A DNA stretch of 64,000 bases. It comes from Cytophagaceae bacterium. Its GTDB lineage: Bacteria; Bacteroidota; Bacteroidia; Cytophagales; JAIYAX01. This document shows, piece after piece, positions 26,992 to 34,388 of the stretch. How positions within the stretch are numbered: the first letter of the stretch is position 1; every line of letters starts with the position of its first letter. The stretch spans positions 79,812-143,811 of the forward strand of contig JAIYAX010000026.1 in NCBI GenBank assembly GCA_027488815.1, read 5' to 3'. The notes beneath the pieces are model-generated. The model saw only the letters and a program-made list of their open reading frames with translations. It searched no databases and was not told where the DNA came from. Both the position numbers and the translations under genes were made by a program.

Positions 26992-28077
26992 ATGTTTGAT
27001 TTAAGATTTGTGATCCATACCTCTTCACTGAAAAAAGCGATTACAGAGCCCAATGATTTTGAGCAGCATTTGAGTTTGTTGGAAGATCACAAGCCTCAAG
27101 TCCCTCCGGTTTTCCAGATCGAAACCACAAATATTTGCAACCTTACTTGCGTAATGTGTCCAAGAACAAACCTGATGGAAAGGCCACTGGGAAGTATGAG
27201 TGTAGATCAGTTTAGGTATATTCTAGAGAGATTAAAGCCGCAACAAACAGCAGTTTGGGAAGAATGGGAAACATTTGTAAGAGAGTCCAATTTGGAAAAT
27301 TCAAAGGCTTATCTTGAGGACTATTTTTACTTTTTCATTTGTGCCAAGTCAATTATTTTACATGGATTTGGAGAACCTATTTTAGATAAAACACTTCTTC
27401 AGAAAATTGAGATAGCTTCAGAACTAGGCTTCCCTACCTATTTTTCCATGAACCCTGTTAACATTCAAGTTGAGAAAATTGAGAAACTAATGGAGGCAGG
27501 GTTGGATTTTATAAAATTCAGCTTAGAGGGGTTAGACAACGAAACTCAACAGAAATATAGAGGACGAGTAGATAAGGACTTTGAGATAACTTTAGATAAA
27601 ATACACAAAATATTAGGAGTTAAAAAAGATAAAGGATATAAGACCACTATAATACTAACTAAGTTGGATTTCAAAAGTAATGATCCAAAATCTGTCGAGT
27701 TCATATCCTATTGGGAGCAGTTTCCAGTATTGGCTTATATCAAAAATCAGCATAACAGGTGGTTATATCAGGAAGAAGAAGTTGGTCCTAATACTGCAGA
27801 GTACATGCAAAGGTATTGTGAGTTTCCCTGGTCTTCAGTATCTATATTGTATGATGGCACAGTAGTACCTTGTCCATTAGAGTATGAAGGTAAACTCAAT
27901 ATGGGAAACATTTTCAAGCAAAGCTTAGAAGAGATTTGGAACAGCCCAACTTATTTTGCCTTTAGAGAGATGCACAAGAATGGCAACTTTCCTGAAGGTC
28001 ACTTTTGTAAAACACAGTGCGACTACAAGCAAGTTTATGAATTCAGACCTTCTGTCAAAAGCAAGAAAAAGAGCTAG
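26992..28077 (+). CDS. Radical SAM/SPASM domain protein of ulosonate cluster
   Basis: A 361-residue radical S-adenosylmethionine enzyme. The iron-sulfur motif CxxxCxxC is C49-C53-C56 (NICNLTCVMCPR), and HGFGEP, the region near the SAM-binding strand, follows. Four further cysteines (C276, C294, C339, C343) form a SPASM-type auxiliary cluster. Compared with usual family members there is an extra helical-looking stretch of about 30 residues between the first motif and HGFGEP. In this context it may oxidise or rearrange a sugar, as SPASM/twitch dehydrogenases do in aminocyclitol biosynthesis; that is inference. Its 3' end overlaps the aminotransferase gene by about 40 nt. Confidence 0.88.
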   Translation: MFDLRFVIHTSSLKKAITEPNDFEQHLSLLEDHKPQVPPVFQIETTNICNLTCVMCPRTNLMERPLGSMSVDQFRYILERLKPQQTAVWEEWETFVRESNLENSKAYLEDYFYFFICAKSIILHGFGEPILDKTLLQKIEIASELGFPTYFSMNPVNIQVEKIEKLMEAGLDFIKFSLEGLDNETQQKYRGRVDKDFEITLDKIHKILGVKKDKGYKTTIILTKLDFKSNDPKSVEFISYWEQFPVLAYIKNQHNRWLYQEEEVGPNTAEYMQRYCEFPWSSVSILYDGTVVPCPLEYEGKLNMGNIFKQSLEEIWNSPTYFAFREMHKNGNFPEGHFCKTQCDYKQVYEFRPSVKSKKKS

Positions 28078-29332
28078 CGATTTAATTCCTTCAGGTGCCC
28101 ACACCTATTCCAGGGCATCGGATCAGTTTCCATCAAATGCGCCTGACTTTATTCTACGCTCAGAAGGTTGCAAAGCCTATGCATCAGATGGTAAATCTTA
28201 TCTTGATTATGGCATGGGCCTTTTTTCAGTATCTCTAGGACATGCGTACTTACCTGTCATCTCTGCAATAAGTTCTAATTTGTCAATAGGAAATAGTTTT
28301 TCAAAACCTTCTTTACTCGAAGGGGAGTTAGCAGAAAGGTTGCACCATGCTATTCCATCAGCTGAGATGGTCAAATTTGCAAAAAACGGGTCTGATGCAA
28401 ATTCTGCAGCTGTAAGACTGGCAAGGTATTATACTCAAAGAGATTTAGTGGTTCGATGCAAAGGGCAACCGTTTTTAAGCTTTGATGATTGGTTTATAGG
28501 GTCTACCAGTAGGCCAGGGGGAGTGCCAAAATGTGAAAGAAGCCTGATTTTGCAAATGGAGTATAATAATGTCAAAAGTCTGGAGGCCTTATTCCATGAG
28601 TTTCCTAAACAAATAGCTTGTGTCATTATTGAGCCAGTTACTTTCTATGAGCCGGAAAATGGATTTTTGCAGCTTGTAAAAAGCTTATGTGAAAAGGAAG
28701 GGGCATTGCTCATTTTTGACGAAGTTATTACCGGCTTCAGGTGGCATACAGGCGGTGCTCAAACCTATTTCGGGGTGACACCACATCTAAGCACTTTTGG
28801 TAAGGGAATGGCAAATGGATTTGCACTGTCAGCAGTAGTGGGCAAACGTGAAGTAATGGATGCAGGAAGAAGAAACGGACCAGTTTTTTTACTTTCATGT
28901 ACCTATGGCGGAGAAATAGTAGGCTTATCAGCGGGAATTAAAACATTTGATATTTTTATTAATGAGCCTGTTATTAAACACTATTGGAACTATGGCCGGA
29001 AGTTGAAAGGCATTATATCTGAACTGATTGAACGCTATAACCTGGATTCATTTATTTCTGTAATCGGAATGGATTGTCGACCTGAAATTGATTTTCATGG
29101 AGGCGGGCATTTCGACCGATGGGAGCTTAAGACTCTGTTTTTGCAAGAGATGATAAATATGGGTGTATTTATGGAGCGTATTTGTATTTCTTATAGTCAC
29201 TCTGAAACAGATTTAGAATGGACAAAGACTGCTTTGGCAAAAGCACTAAATCAAGTATCAATCGCTGTTCAGGCAGGCAACATAAGTCAGTTTTATGATG
29301 GAGAAGCCATTAAACCAGTCTTTACATATTAA
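28037..29332 (+). CDS. Class III (GSA-aminomutase-like) PLP aminotransferase
   Basis: A 431-residue pyridoxal-phosphate enzyme related to glutamate-1-semialdehyde 2,1-aminomutase. The start is ATG at 28037 (MNSDLLSKARKRASD), overlapping the radical SAM gene; this is a typical N-terminus for the family. Visible landmarks are DYGMGLFSVSLGH, KNGSDANSAAVRLAR, the PLP-ring Asp in IFDEVITGFR, and the Schiff-base lysine in STFGKGMANGF. In this cluster, a role in tetrapyrrole synthesis is unlikely. It more probably adds an amino group to a sugar or ulosonic acid carbonyl; the substrate is not known. Confidence 0.9.
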   Translation: MNSDLLSKARKRASDLIPSGAHTYSRASDQFPSNAPDFILRSEGCKAYASDGKSYLDYGMGLFSVSLGHAYLPVISAISSNLSIGNSFSKPSLLEGELAERLHHAIPSAEMVKFAKNGSDANSAAVRLARYYTQRDLVVRCKGQPFLSFDDWFIGSTSRPGGVPKCERSLILQMEYNNVKSLEALFHEFPKQIACVIIEPVTFYEPENGFLQLVKSLCEKEGALLIFDEVITGFRWHTGGAQTYFGVTPHLSTFGKGMANGFALSAVVGKREVMDAGRRNGPVFLLSCTYGGEIVGLSAGIKTFDIFINEPVIKHYWNYGRKLKGIISELIERYNLDSFISVIGMDCRPEIDFHGGGHFDRWELKTLFLQEMINMGVFMERICISYSHSETDLEWTKTALAKALNQVSIAVQAGNISQFYDGEAIKPVFTY

Positions 29333-29338
29333 CCCTGC

Positions 29339-30394
29339 ATGAAGTCAATTGCTGTTATTCGCACAGGGGGTATTGGGGATGTTATTCTTTCTTTTGTTTT
29401 TTTTAACGTTCTGAAAAGGCATTCATTGTCAGACATCAGAGTATTCTGGATTGGGAGAGGGCAATCACTGGATTTAGTTTGTCATTACTTTCCATTTATT
29501 ATACCTGTCGAAATTCAAGGGAAAGGAAAACTTTGGCCATCTATCAGAGAAGTGGTACACAAACTTCCTCCTATCGATTCCATAATTGATCTCCAAAGAA
29601 GTTCCAGAACTGTTCTTTTAAGTTTGGTATTGTATTTTAAGTATAATTCAAGTTATACGACATGGGACAAGAGAAGTGTTTTCAGAAGTTGGCAAACAAT
29701 TAAAAGCTATTTTAGGGGCAGGTTTTATAGTAAACCTTTGCTGGTAAATTCTAAGAAAAGCCGTGTTTACCTGATGGCTGAAGCCAGCCATTTGGGTATA
29801 TGCAAAGCTGTTAATTGTCCTGTAGATCAAGTCAAATGGCAAGACTGTAAGCCATCACTTAATCAAGATGGCAAGAGGAATAGTCTATTCACCATTTCTG
29901 TAGTGGTCGATGCCTTATTTGATAAAAAGTCATTGCCAGAAAATAAATGGATAGACCTTTTGAATAAAATAAATTCTGCTTACTCAGAAATTTTCATCCA
30001 ATTTCTTGGGGAAGAACCCTCTTACTACAAGTCGGAGCGCATTGCCAAAGCGGTTGGACTAAAAAACTATTCAAATCACTGTGGTATGACCACTTTGATC
30101 GAAGCCAGCCAATTGTTAAACAAAGGAGAGCTAACTTTAAGTAATGATAGTGCCTTAGCACACCTATCGGAGGCATTAGGTGTCCCAGTAATGGTGTTTT
30201 TTGGACCCACAATTGAGGCCTTTGGCTATCTTCCGTATCTGACCAGCAGTCAGGCTTTTTCGGTTCGTCTTGGTTGCAGACCTTGTTCAAAAAGTGGCTC
30301 CGGATCTTGTAGATATGGTGACCGACTTTGCTTTCAGGCTTTAAATACAAATGAGATTTCTACCCAGGTTTTATCAAGATGTTACGTATCATAA
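29339..30394 (+). CDS. Glycosyltransferase family 9 (heptosyltransferase-like)
   Basis: A 351-residue cytoplasmic GT-B enzyme of family GT9, which in other bacteria transfers heptose to lipopolysaccharide core. The N-terminus IAVIRTGGIGDVILSF and the C-terminal donor-site stretch LSNDSALAHLSEALGVPVMVFFGPT are the hallmark regions. It starts 6 nt after the aminotransferase stop, and its 3' end overlaps the next gene by 16 nt. The Cys-rich tail (GCRPCSKSGSGSCRYGDRLC) is also seen in this family. It probably builds the same glycan as the other genes; acceptor unknown. Confidence 0.93.
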   Translation: MKSIAVIRTGGIGDVILSFVFFNVLKRHSLSDIRVFWIGRGQSLDLVCHYFPFIIPVEIQGKGKLWPSIREVVHKLPPIDSIIDLQRSSRTVLLSLVLYFKYNSSYTTWDKRSVFRSWQTIKSYFRGRFYSKPLLVNSKKSRVYLMAEASHLGICKAVNCPVDQVKWQDCKPSLNQDGKRNSLFTISVVVDALFDKKSLPENKWIDLLNKINSAYSEIFIQFLGEEPSYYKSERIAKAVGLKNYSNHCGMTTLIEASQLLNKGELTLSNDSALAHLSEALGVPVMVFFGPTIEAFGYLPYLTSSQAFSVRLGCRPCSKSGSGSCRYGDRLCFQALNTNEISTQVLSRCYVS

Positions 30395-31575
30395 CGTACA
30401 TATCCATTGGTCTGTTTTGGGACCTTCTTTCGATCCCGCTCTTGCCAGTTTTACTTTTACTTGGAATTAAATATTCCACTTTAAATACCTACATGAAAAC
30501 CAGGTCATGGAATTTTTTATTTAGCAGACATACTGGTGAGCTGCCTGTCGTTTTGCTTTATTGTTCAAGTGCAGGTGAATATGAGCAAGCAAGTCCGTTG
30601 GCACGGCAGTTTGAAGAAAAGGGATATGAACCCATCTACATCTTTTTTTCAGTTAACGGTTTGCAACATGCAAGTAGCCAGCAAGAAAATTATAAGATGC
30701 ATATGGCTCCCTATGATAGTTTTTTTACTTGGTTTATATTTCTTTTAAGGTTTAGGCCTAAATCTCTTACCATCATTAAGCATGAGTTCTGGCCATGTTG
30801 TATTGCAGCTGCTGCTTTGTTTAGTAAGGTTAATGCAGTGTTGATTCCTTTAAAAAACAGAAACGGTTTGAGGCAATTCGTTCAAAATTCACTTTTGAGA
30901 CTTTTTGACACTTTGCATTTTATCTCTTACAAAGAGAAAGATCTCTCTGATTTTTACTACGATACAAGGCCTCACCAAATAGATTTTAAAGTAAAAAATG
31001 GCTATTTGAAATTAACTCCTTTTGTAGAATGGAAAAGCAATATTTGTAAATCAGGTGAACTTTTATTGGTAATGGGTAATGCATATTTATCTGATGCAGA
31101 ACAGCTTTTAAGATTAGGCTATTTTGATTTATTGCAAACGATCAAGATAATTATCGTACCACATAACACTTTTGAAAGCCAAAGAATTAACTCATATTTT
31201 TCAGATACTATACCTTCACATTTTGATTCCATCAACACAATAGGCTTGGAAACCAATAAGTCAATATTAATTATTTCTGTTTACGGTCAATTGCTCTGGA
31301 TTTATTCTATTGCAGACGTAATTTGGATTGGAGGAGGTTTTGGAAAGGGAGTTCATTGTATTTGGGAGCCGGCCTATTTTAATGTGCCACTGGTTTGTGG
31401 CCCTCATTTAAATGACGAGCCTGATGCTCTCTTTTTCAATGAGAACGGAATGCTGTATGATCCCAGTTATTTAAAAGAGAATTTTTTATCCTTGCAAGAG
31501 AGCTTCAAGTTGCCAGGAATACTTTATCTCGAGCATTTAAAAAAGCCGTCAATTCAAATTAATAAATTGGTATAA
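30379..31575 (+). CDS. Kdo transferase-like (WaaA/KdtA, GT30) glycosyltransferase
   Basis: A 398-residue GT-B protein resembling 3-deoxy-D-manno-octulosonic acid transferase, which moves Kdo from CMP-Kdo to lipid A. An N-terminal membrane anchor (about residues 5-30) is followed by the segment YCSSAGEYEQASPL, matching the catalytic [W]xHxxSxGE region with E67 as the candidate catalytic acid; the usual His is replaced by Tyr. The CMP-binding region reads IGGGFGKGVHCIWEPAYFN followed by GPH, close to canonical. Sited beside CMP-sugar synthetase and ulosonate synthase genes, it is probably a specialised transferase for that sugar rather than the housekeeping enzyme. Confidence 0.82.
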   Translation: MLRIITYISIGLFWDLLSIPLLPVLLLLGIKYSTLNTYMKTRSWNFLFSRHTGELPVVLLYCSSAGEYEQASPLARQFEEKGYEPIYIFFSVNGLQHASSQQENYKMHMAPYDSFFTWFIFLLRFRPKSLTIIKHEFWPCCIAAAALFSKVNAVLIPLKNRNGLRQFVQNSLLRLFDTLHFISYKEKDLSDFYYDTRPHQIDFKVKNGYLKLTPFVEWKSNICKSGELLLVMGNAYLSDAEQLLRLGYFDLLQTIKIIIVPHNTFESQRINSYFSDTIPSHFDSINTIGLETNKSILIISVYGQLLWIYSIADVIWIGGGFGKGVHCIWEPAYFNVPLVCGPHLNDEPDALFFNENGMLYDPSYLKENFLSLQESFKLPGILYLEHLKKPSIQINKLV

Positions 31576-31579
31576 ACAC

Positions 31580-32245
31580 ATGAAAGTATTAATCCCTGCC
31601 AAGTCAATCTCAAAAAGGGTCACTCTAAAGAATTTTCGGCCATTTTATCAAAACAAGTCCTTAGTAGATATTAAAGTTGAACAGGTCTTAATTGCATTTA
31701 GCCCAACTGACGTGTATCTGAGCTGCGATGATCCTGCTTATTCGGAGGTGGCTGATCGATATGGAATTCACTTTGTTTTACGGAGTAAAGAGTACGCTCA
31801 TGAAGAAATTCCTTGGCCAGTTTCATTTGCAGGGATAGTATCTGAGTTGCCTGTATCTGAAGAAGAAGATATTTTTTGGACAGAAGTTGTAAATCCTTTG
31901 TTTAGTGATTTTTTATTATTTCGACAGACATGGGAAGTCAAAAAGAAGGAAGGATATGACTCGATGCTACTTGTCTCTTCATTAAGAAAGTTTTTATTTA
32001 ATTCTGAAGGTCATCCAGCTAATTTTTTATACGGCCATTGGCATACTTATTCTCAGGAGATCAGACCATTTTATAGTTGGGATAGTGTGTGCGTCATGCA
32101 AAAAGCATTAATGCTTCGCTTTGGCTACCCAATAGGACGTAAACCTTTTTTCTTTAAGTCAGAAAGTCCTTCGATAGACATAGATACTCTTGAAGAGTTT
32201 AATATGGCTCAGACTGTTTATGAAAGAACTATTGAAAGGAAATAG
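31580..32245 (+). CDS. Acylneuraminate cytidylyltransferase-like CMP-sugar synthetase
   Basis: A 221-residue nucleotidyltransferase of the NeuA/KdsB-like family, activating an ulosonic acid with CTP to CMP-ulosonate. The nucleotide loop LIPAKSISKRVTLKNFRPF corresponds to IPARxGSKRxxxKN, with Arg-Gly replaced by Lys-Ile in part. SCDDPAYSEVA and the C-terminal DIDTLEEF fit the metal- and sugar-binding positions. The gene starts 4 nt after the previous stop and overlaps the synthase gene by 26 nt. Given the NeuB-type synthase downstream, a nonulosonic-acid-like substrate is likelier than Kdo. Confidence 0.87.
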   Translation: MKVLIPAKSISKRVTLKNFRPFYQNKSLVDIKVEQVLIAFSPTDVYLSCDDPAYSEVADRYGIHFVLRSKEYAHEEIPWPVSFAGIVSELPVSEEEDIFWTEVVNPLFSDFLLFRQTWEVKKKEGYDSMLLVSSLRKFLFNSEGHPANFLYGHWHTYSQEIRPFYSWDSVCVMQKALMLRFGYPIGRKPFFFKSESPSIDIDTLEEFNMAQTVYERTIERK

Positions 32246-33275
32246 AGGCAGATCTACATACATTATCGCTGAGATTGGGCATGCACATAGAGGTAATGTA
32301 AATCTTGCTTTGGAACTGATTGAAAGATGTGCAGTGGGAGGTGCAGATGCTGTTAAGTTTCAAAAAAGAGATCCTAGAACACTATTTACCAGTAAGTTCT
32401 TTAATAGTCCTTATGAAAGCAAGTATAGCTTTGGTAGGACTTATGGAATTCATAGAGAGTTCCTGGAGCCGACTTTAGAGATGCTAGAGAAGGCTAACGC
32501 AAAAGCTCATGAGTATAAACTGGATTTCATCGTAACACCTTTTGATATAGCAAGCCTTACTTTCTGTGAAAAATATCTAACAGTAGATGCTTATAAAATA
32601 GCTAGTGGTGACATTACCAACCACATTCTTATCGAAGAGATTGCTTCTAAGCGAAAGCCTTTATTTTGTTCTTGTGGTGCTGCCTCACTTAATGAAGTTG
32701 ACATGGCTGTAAAGATACTTAAGACTAACTCCGGCCATTTTGTACTCATGTATACCTATTCAGAATATCCACTTAAGAGAGAGCATATATTTTTAGGAAG
32801 CATTCCATTTTTGAAGTCAAGATATGAATTGGAAAACATAGGATATTCATGTCATAGCCCTGATATTTTAGTCCCTCGTATGGCCATTGATGCTGGAGCA
32901 TTATTTATTGAGAAGCACATTAAATCTGATCAATCATTCCAATTAAACGATGATTTTCATTCTATTTTACCTGAAGATTTATACTTGTTAAGACAGCCCA
33001 TTTCAGTATTGCCAGAGTTTTCAGGTATTTCATGGTCAGGAAGTATGGAGATAAACATGGGGGAGATGGAGTCGAGATATAAAATGGGTAAAAGCCTTTA
33101 TTACAAGGCTAATTTGAGTAAAGGAACAACCATTTCCGTAGATCATTTGATTAGTCTTTCACCAGCCACAGGGCTTCCACCCTATTATTTATATCAGCTT
33201 TTAGGAAAGAAGTTGTTGAAAGATGTTAAAGAAGAACAAGCGGTTCAGGTTGATGATTTCAGTAGCTCCAATTAA
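32220..33275 (+). CDS. N-acetylneuraminate synthase-like (NeuB) ulosonate synthase
   Basis: A 351-residue enzyme that condenses phosphoenolpyruvate with an amino or deoxy hexose to form a nonulosonic acid. The TIM-barrel domain (about 1-270) shows IIAEIGHAHRGN, AVKFQKRD, VTPFD, KIASGDITN and FIEKHIKSDQ; a C-terminal SAF (antifreeze-like) domain (about 275-351) follows. The start is ATG at 32220, inside the cytidylyltransferase gene, leaving a normal N-terminus. It is the last gene of the cluster. Which sugar it uses cannot be read from the sequence; no dehydratase, epimerase or acetyltransferase for a legionaminate-type pathway is in the window. Confidence 0.9.
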   Translation: MKELLKGNRGRSTYIIAEIGHAHRGNVNLALELIERCAVGGADAVKFQKRDPRTLFTSKFFNSPYESKYSFGRTYGIHREFLEPTLEMLEKANAKAHEYKLDFIVTPFDIASLTFCEKYLTVDAYKIASGDITNHILIEEIASKRKPLFCSCGAASLNEVDMAVKILKTNSGHFVLMYTYSEYPLKREHIFLGSIPFLKSRYELENIGYSCHSPDILVPRMAIDAGALFIEKHIKSDQSFQLNDDFHSILPEDLYLLRQPISVLPEFSGISWSGSMEINMGEMESRYKMGKSLYYKANLSKGTTISVDHLISLSPATGLPPYYLYQLLGKKLLKDVKEEQAVQVDDFSSSN

Positions 33276-33435
33276 AAGCAAATTAGAATTAATGATAGTC
33301 CGCATGAATGTGTAAGCACCGTTAACCACGTTGAAAGTTGCGAATTCGTACACAAAGGATTCATTGCAAGAACATTTTTCATTTTTAGCAATGGTTGACT
33401 TAGATAGGAATCCTATTGGATGAGGTGGGTGTGGT

Positions 33436-33458
33436 GTGGTCTGTGAGCCACAGACCAC
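33436..33458. repeat. Palindromic repeat, copy C (10-bp perfect arms)
   Basis: GTGGTCTGTG and CACAGACCAC flank an AGC centre, a perfect inverted repeat sharing its core with the copies at 17193 and 17295. It stands between the end of the ulosonate cluster and the convergent lipoprotein gene. The rest of the gap 33276-33503 shows no gene. Confidence 0.8.
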
Positions 33459-33503
33459 GGTGGCGGGGTAGCCAACTAATTTCCGGACTTTTATTTTATC
33501 CAA

Positions 33504-34355
33504 TCAGGAAGGCAGGGCCACAGGGCCATCAGAAATCAATTTTTGAAAGGAAGGAAGTAAAAAATTTTTGATCTGAGCAAAGGGGATGAGCAGTTCTGTG
33601 TCACCCATCGCATAAGGAGCAATGCTATAAGGTTGATAATAAAACACCAACCCTTCCGGATCCAGACCAATGGCATCAGGTAAAGGCAGATAGGGGCTGC
33701 TGAGGCTATAACCAAGGTCGGCAAGTGCCTGTTCATCAGGGATTTGCTTTTGCATCCTGAATAACTCTGTCACTTTTTGGCAAAGTTGATCCACTTTTAA
33801 GCTGTCAATCATTTCATACTGCTTCAAAGCCATTCCACTTTCTTTTGAAACTATAAGATATCGACGTTGATAGGAGGGATGGGCACCTCCCAGTGAGCGT
33901 TGTATTTCGGTATACATTCCAATCAGACTGTTGAATTCAGCAGACAGACCCACAGATTGTTGAAAATACCAGTTTTCCTGCCAGTCGGCCCCCATTGCTT
34001 TTTGCAAAGAGAGATATTCTGATTTAAATCTTTCCCCTTCTTGGTAAGGGTTGGCAGCCCCCTGCCCTTCAGCATCCCAATGGGCAAGCATGGATCGAAC
34101 GGCTTGATTTAGAGAGCGATCAAGGGTGGAGTTGCCATGAAAGTATGGCCAATCATATTTGATATAGTTGCAACCACCACTGTCGGGATGGCATTGATCG
34201 ATGGAAACGAGTACCGAGCTGTCAGCATAGACCATCCTTTCGGCAAACGGGATAGTGTTTTTTTTCTTTTCTTCGCAGGATAAAATAAAGTAAGTGGTCA
34301 ATCCGATAAATAGACTAATATGACTAGATACTGTTCTTCTATTAATCATTGACAT
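33504..34355 (-). CDS. DUF3298-containing lipoprotein (RsiV-like)
   Basis: A 283-residue envelope lipoprotein. The ATG at 34355 (or 34349) gives a signal peptide ending in the lipobox FILSC. The C-terminal portion carries the DUF3298 pattern: LGYSLSSPYLPLPDAIGLDPEGLVFYYQPYSIAPYAMGD followed by IPFAQIKNFL (shown here as a region, not verbatim beyond the key residues). The N-terminal half resembles the DUF4163-like partner. Such proteins bind lysozyme or peptidoglycan pieces in other groups, but no function is established here. Its base composition is like the core genome, unlike its AT-rich neighbours. Confidence 0.8.
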   Translation of the reverse strand: MSMINRRTVSSHISLFIGLTTYFILSCEEKKKNTIPFAERMVYADSSVLVSIDQCHPDSGGCNYIKYDWPYFHGNSTLDRSLNQAVRSMLAHWDAEGQGAANPYQEGERFKSEYLSLQKAMGADWQENWYFQQSVGLSAEFNSLIGMYTEIQRSLGGAHPSYQRRYLIVSKESGMALKQYEMIDSLKVDQLCQKVTELFRMQKQIPDEQALADLGYSLSSPYLPLPDAIGLDPEGLVFYYQPYSIAPYAMGDTELLIPFAQIKNFLLPSFQKLISDGPVALPS

Positions 34356-34388
34356 CAAATTTAAACAAGCGTGCAAATTAAGAAAACC

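Noticed and set aside
27956-28036. N-terminal extension of the aminotransferase
   Set aside because: These codons lie in the radical SAM gene and have no homology-like pattern; ATG 28037 gives a normal start.
26992-33275. Direct equation with the Shewanella Kdo8N (KdnA/KdnB) pathway
   Set aside because: The aminotransferase is class III and no alcohol dehydrogenase is present, so only the general logic may be shared.
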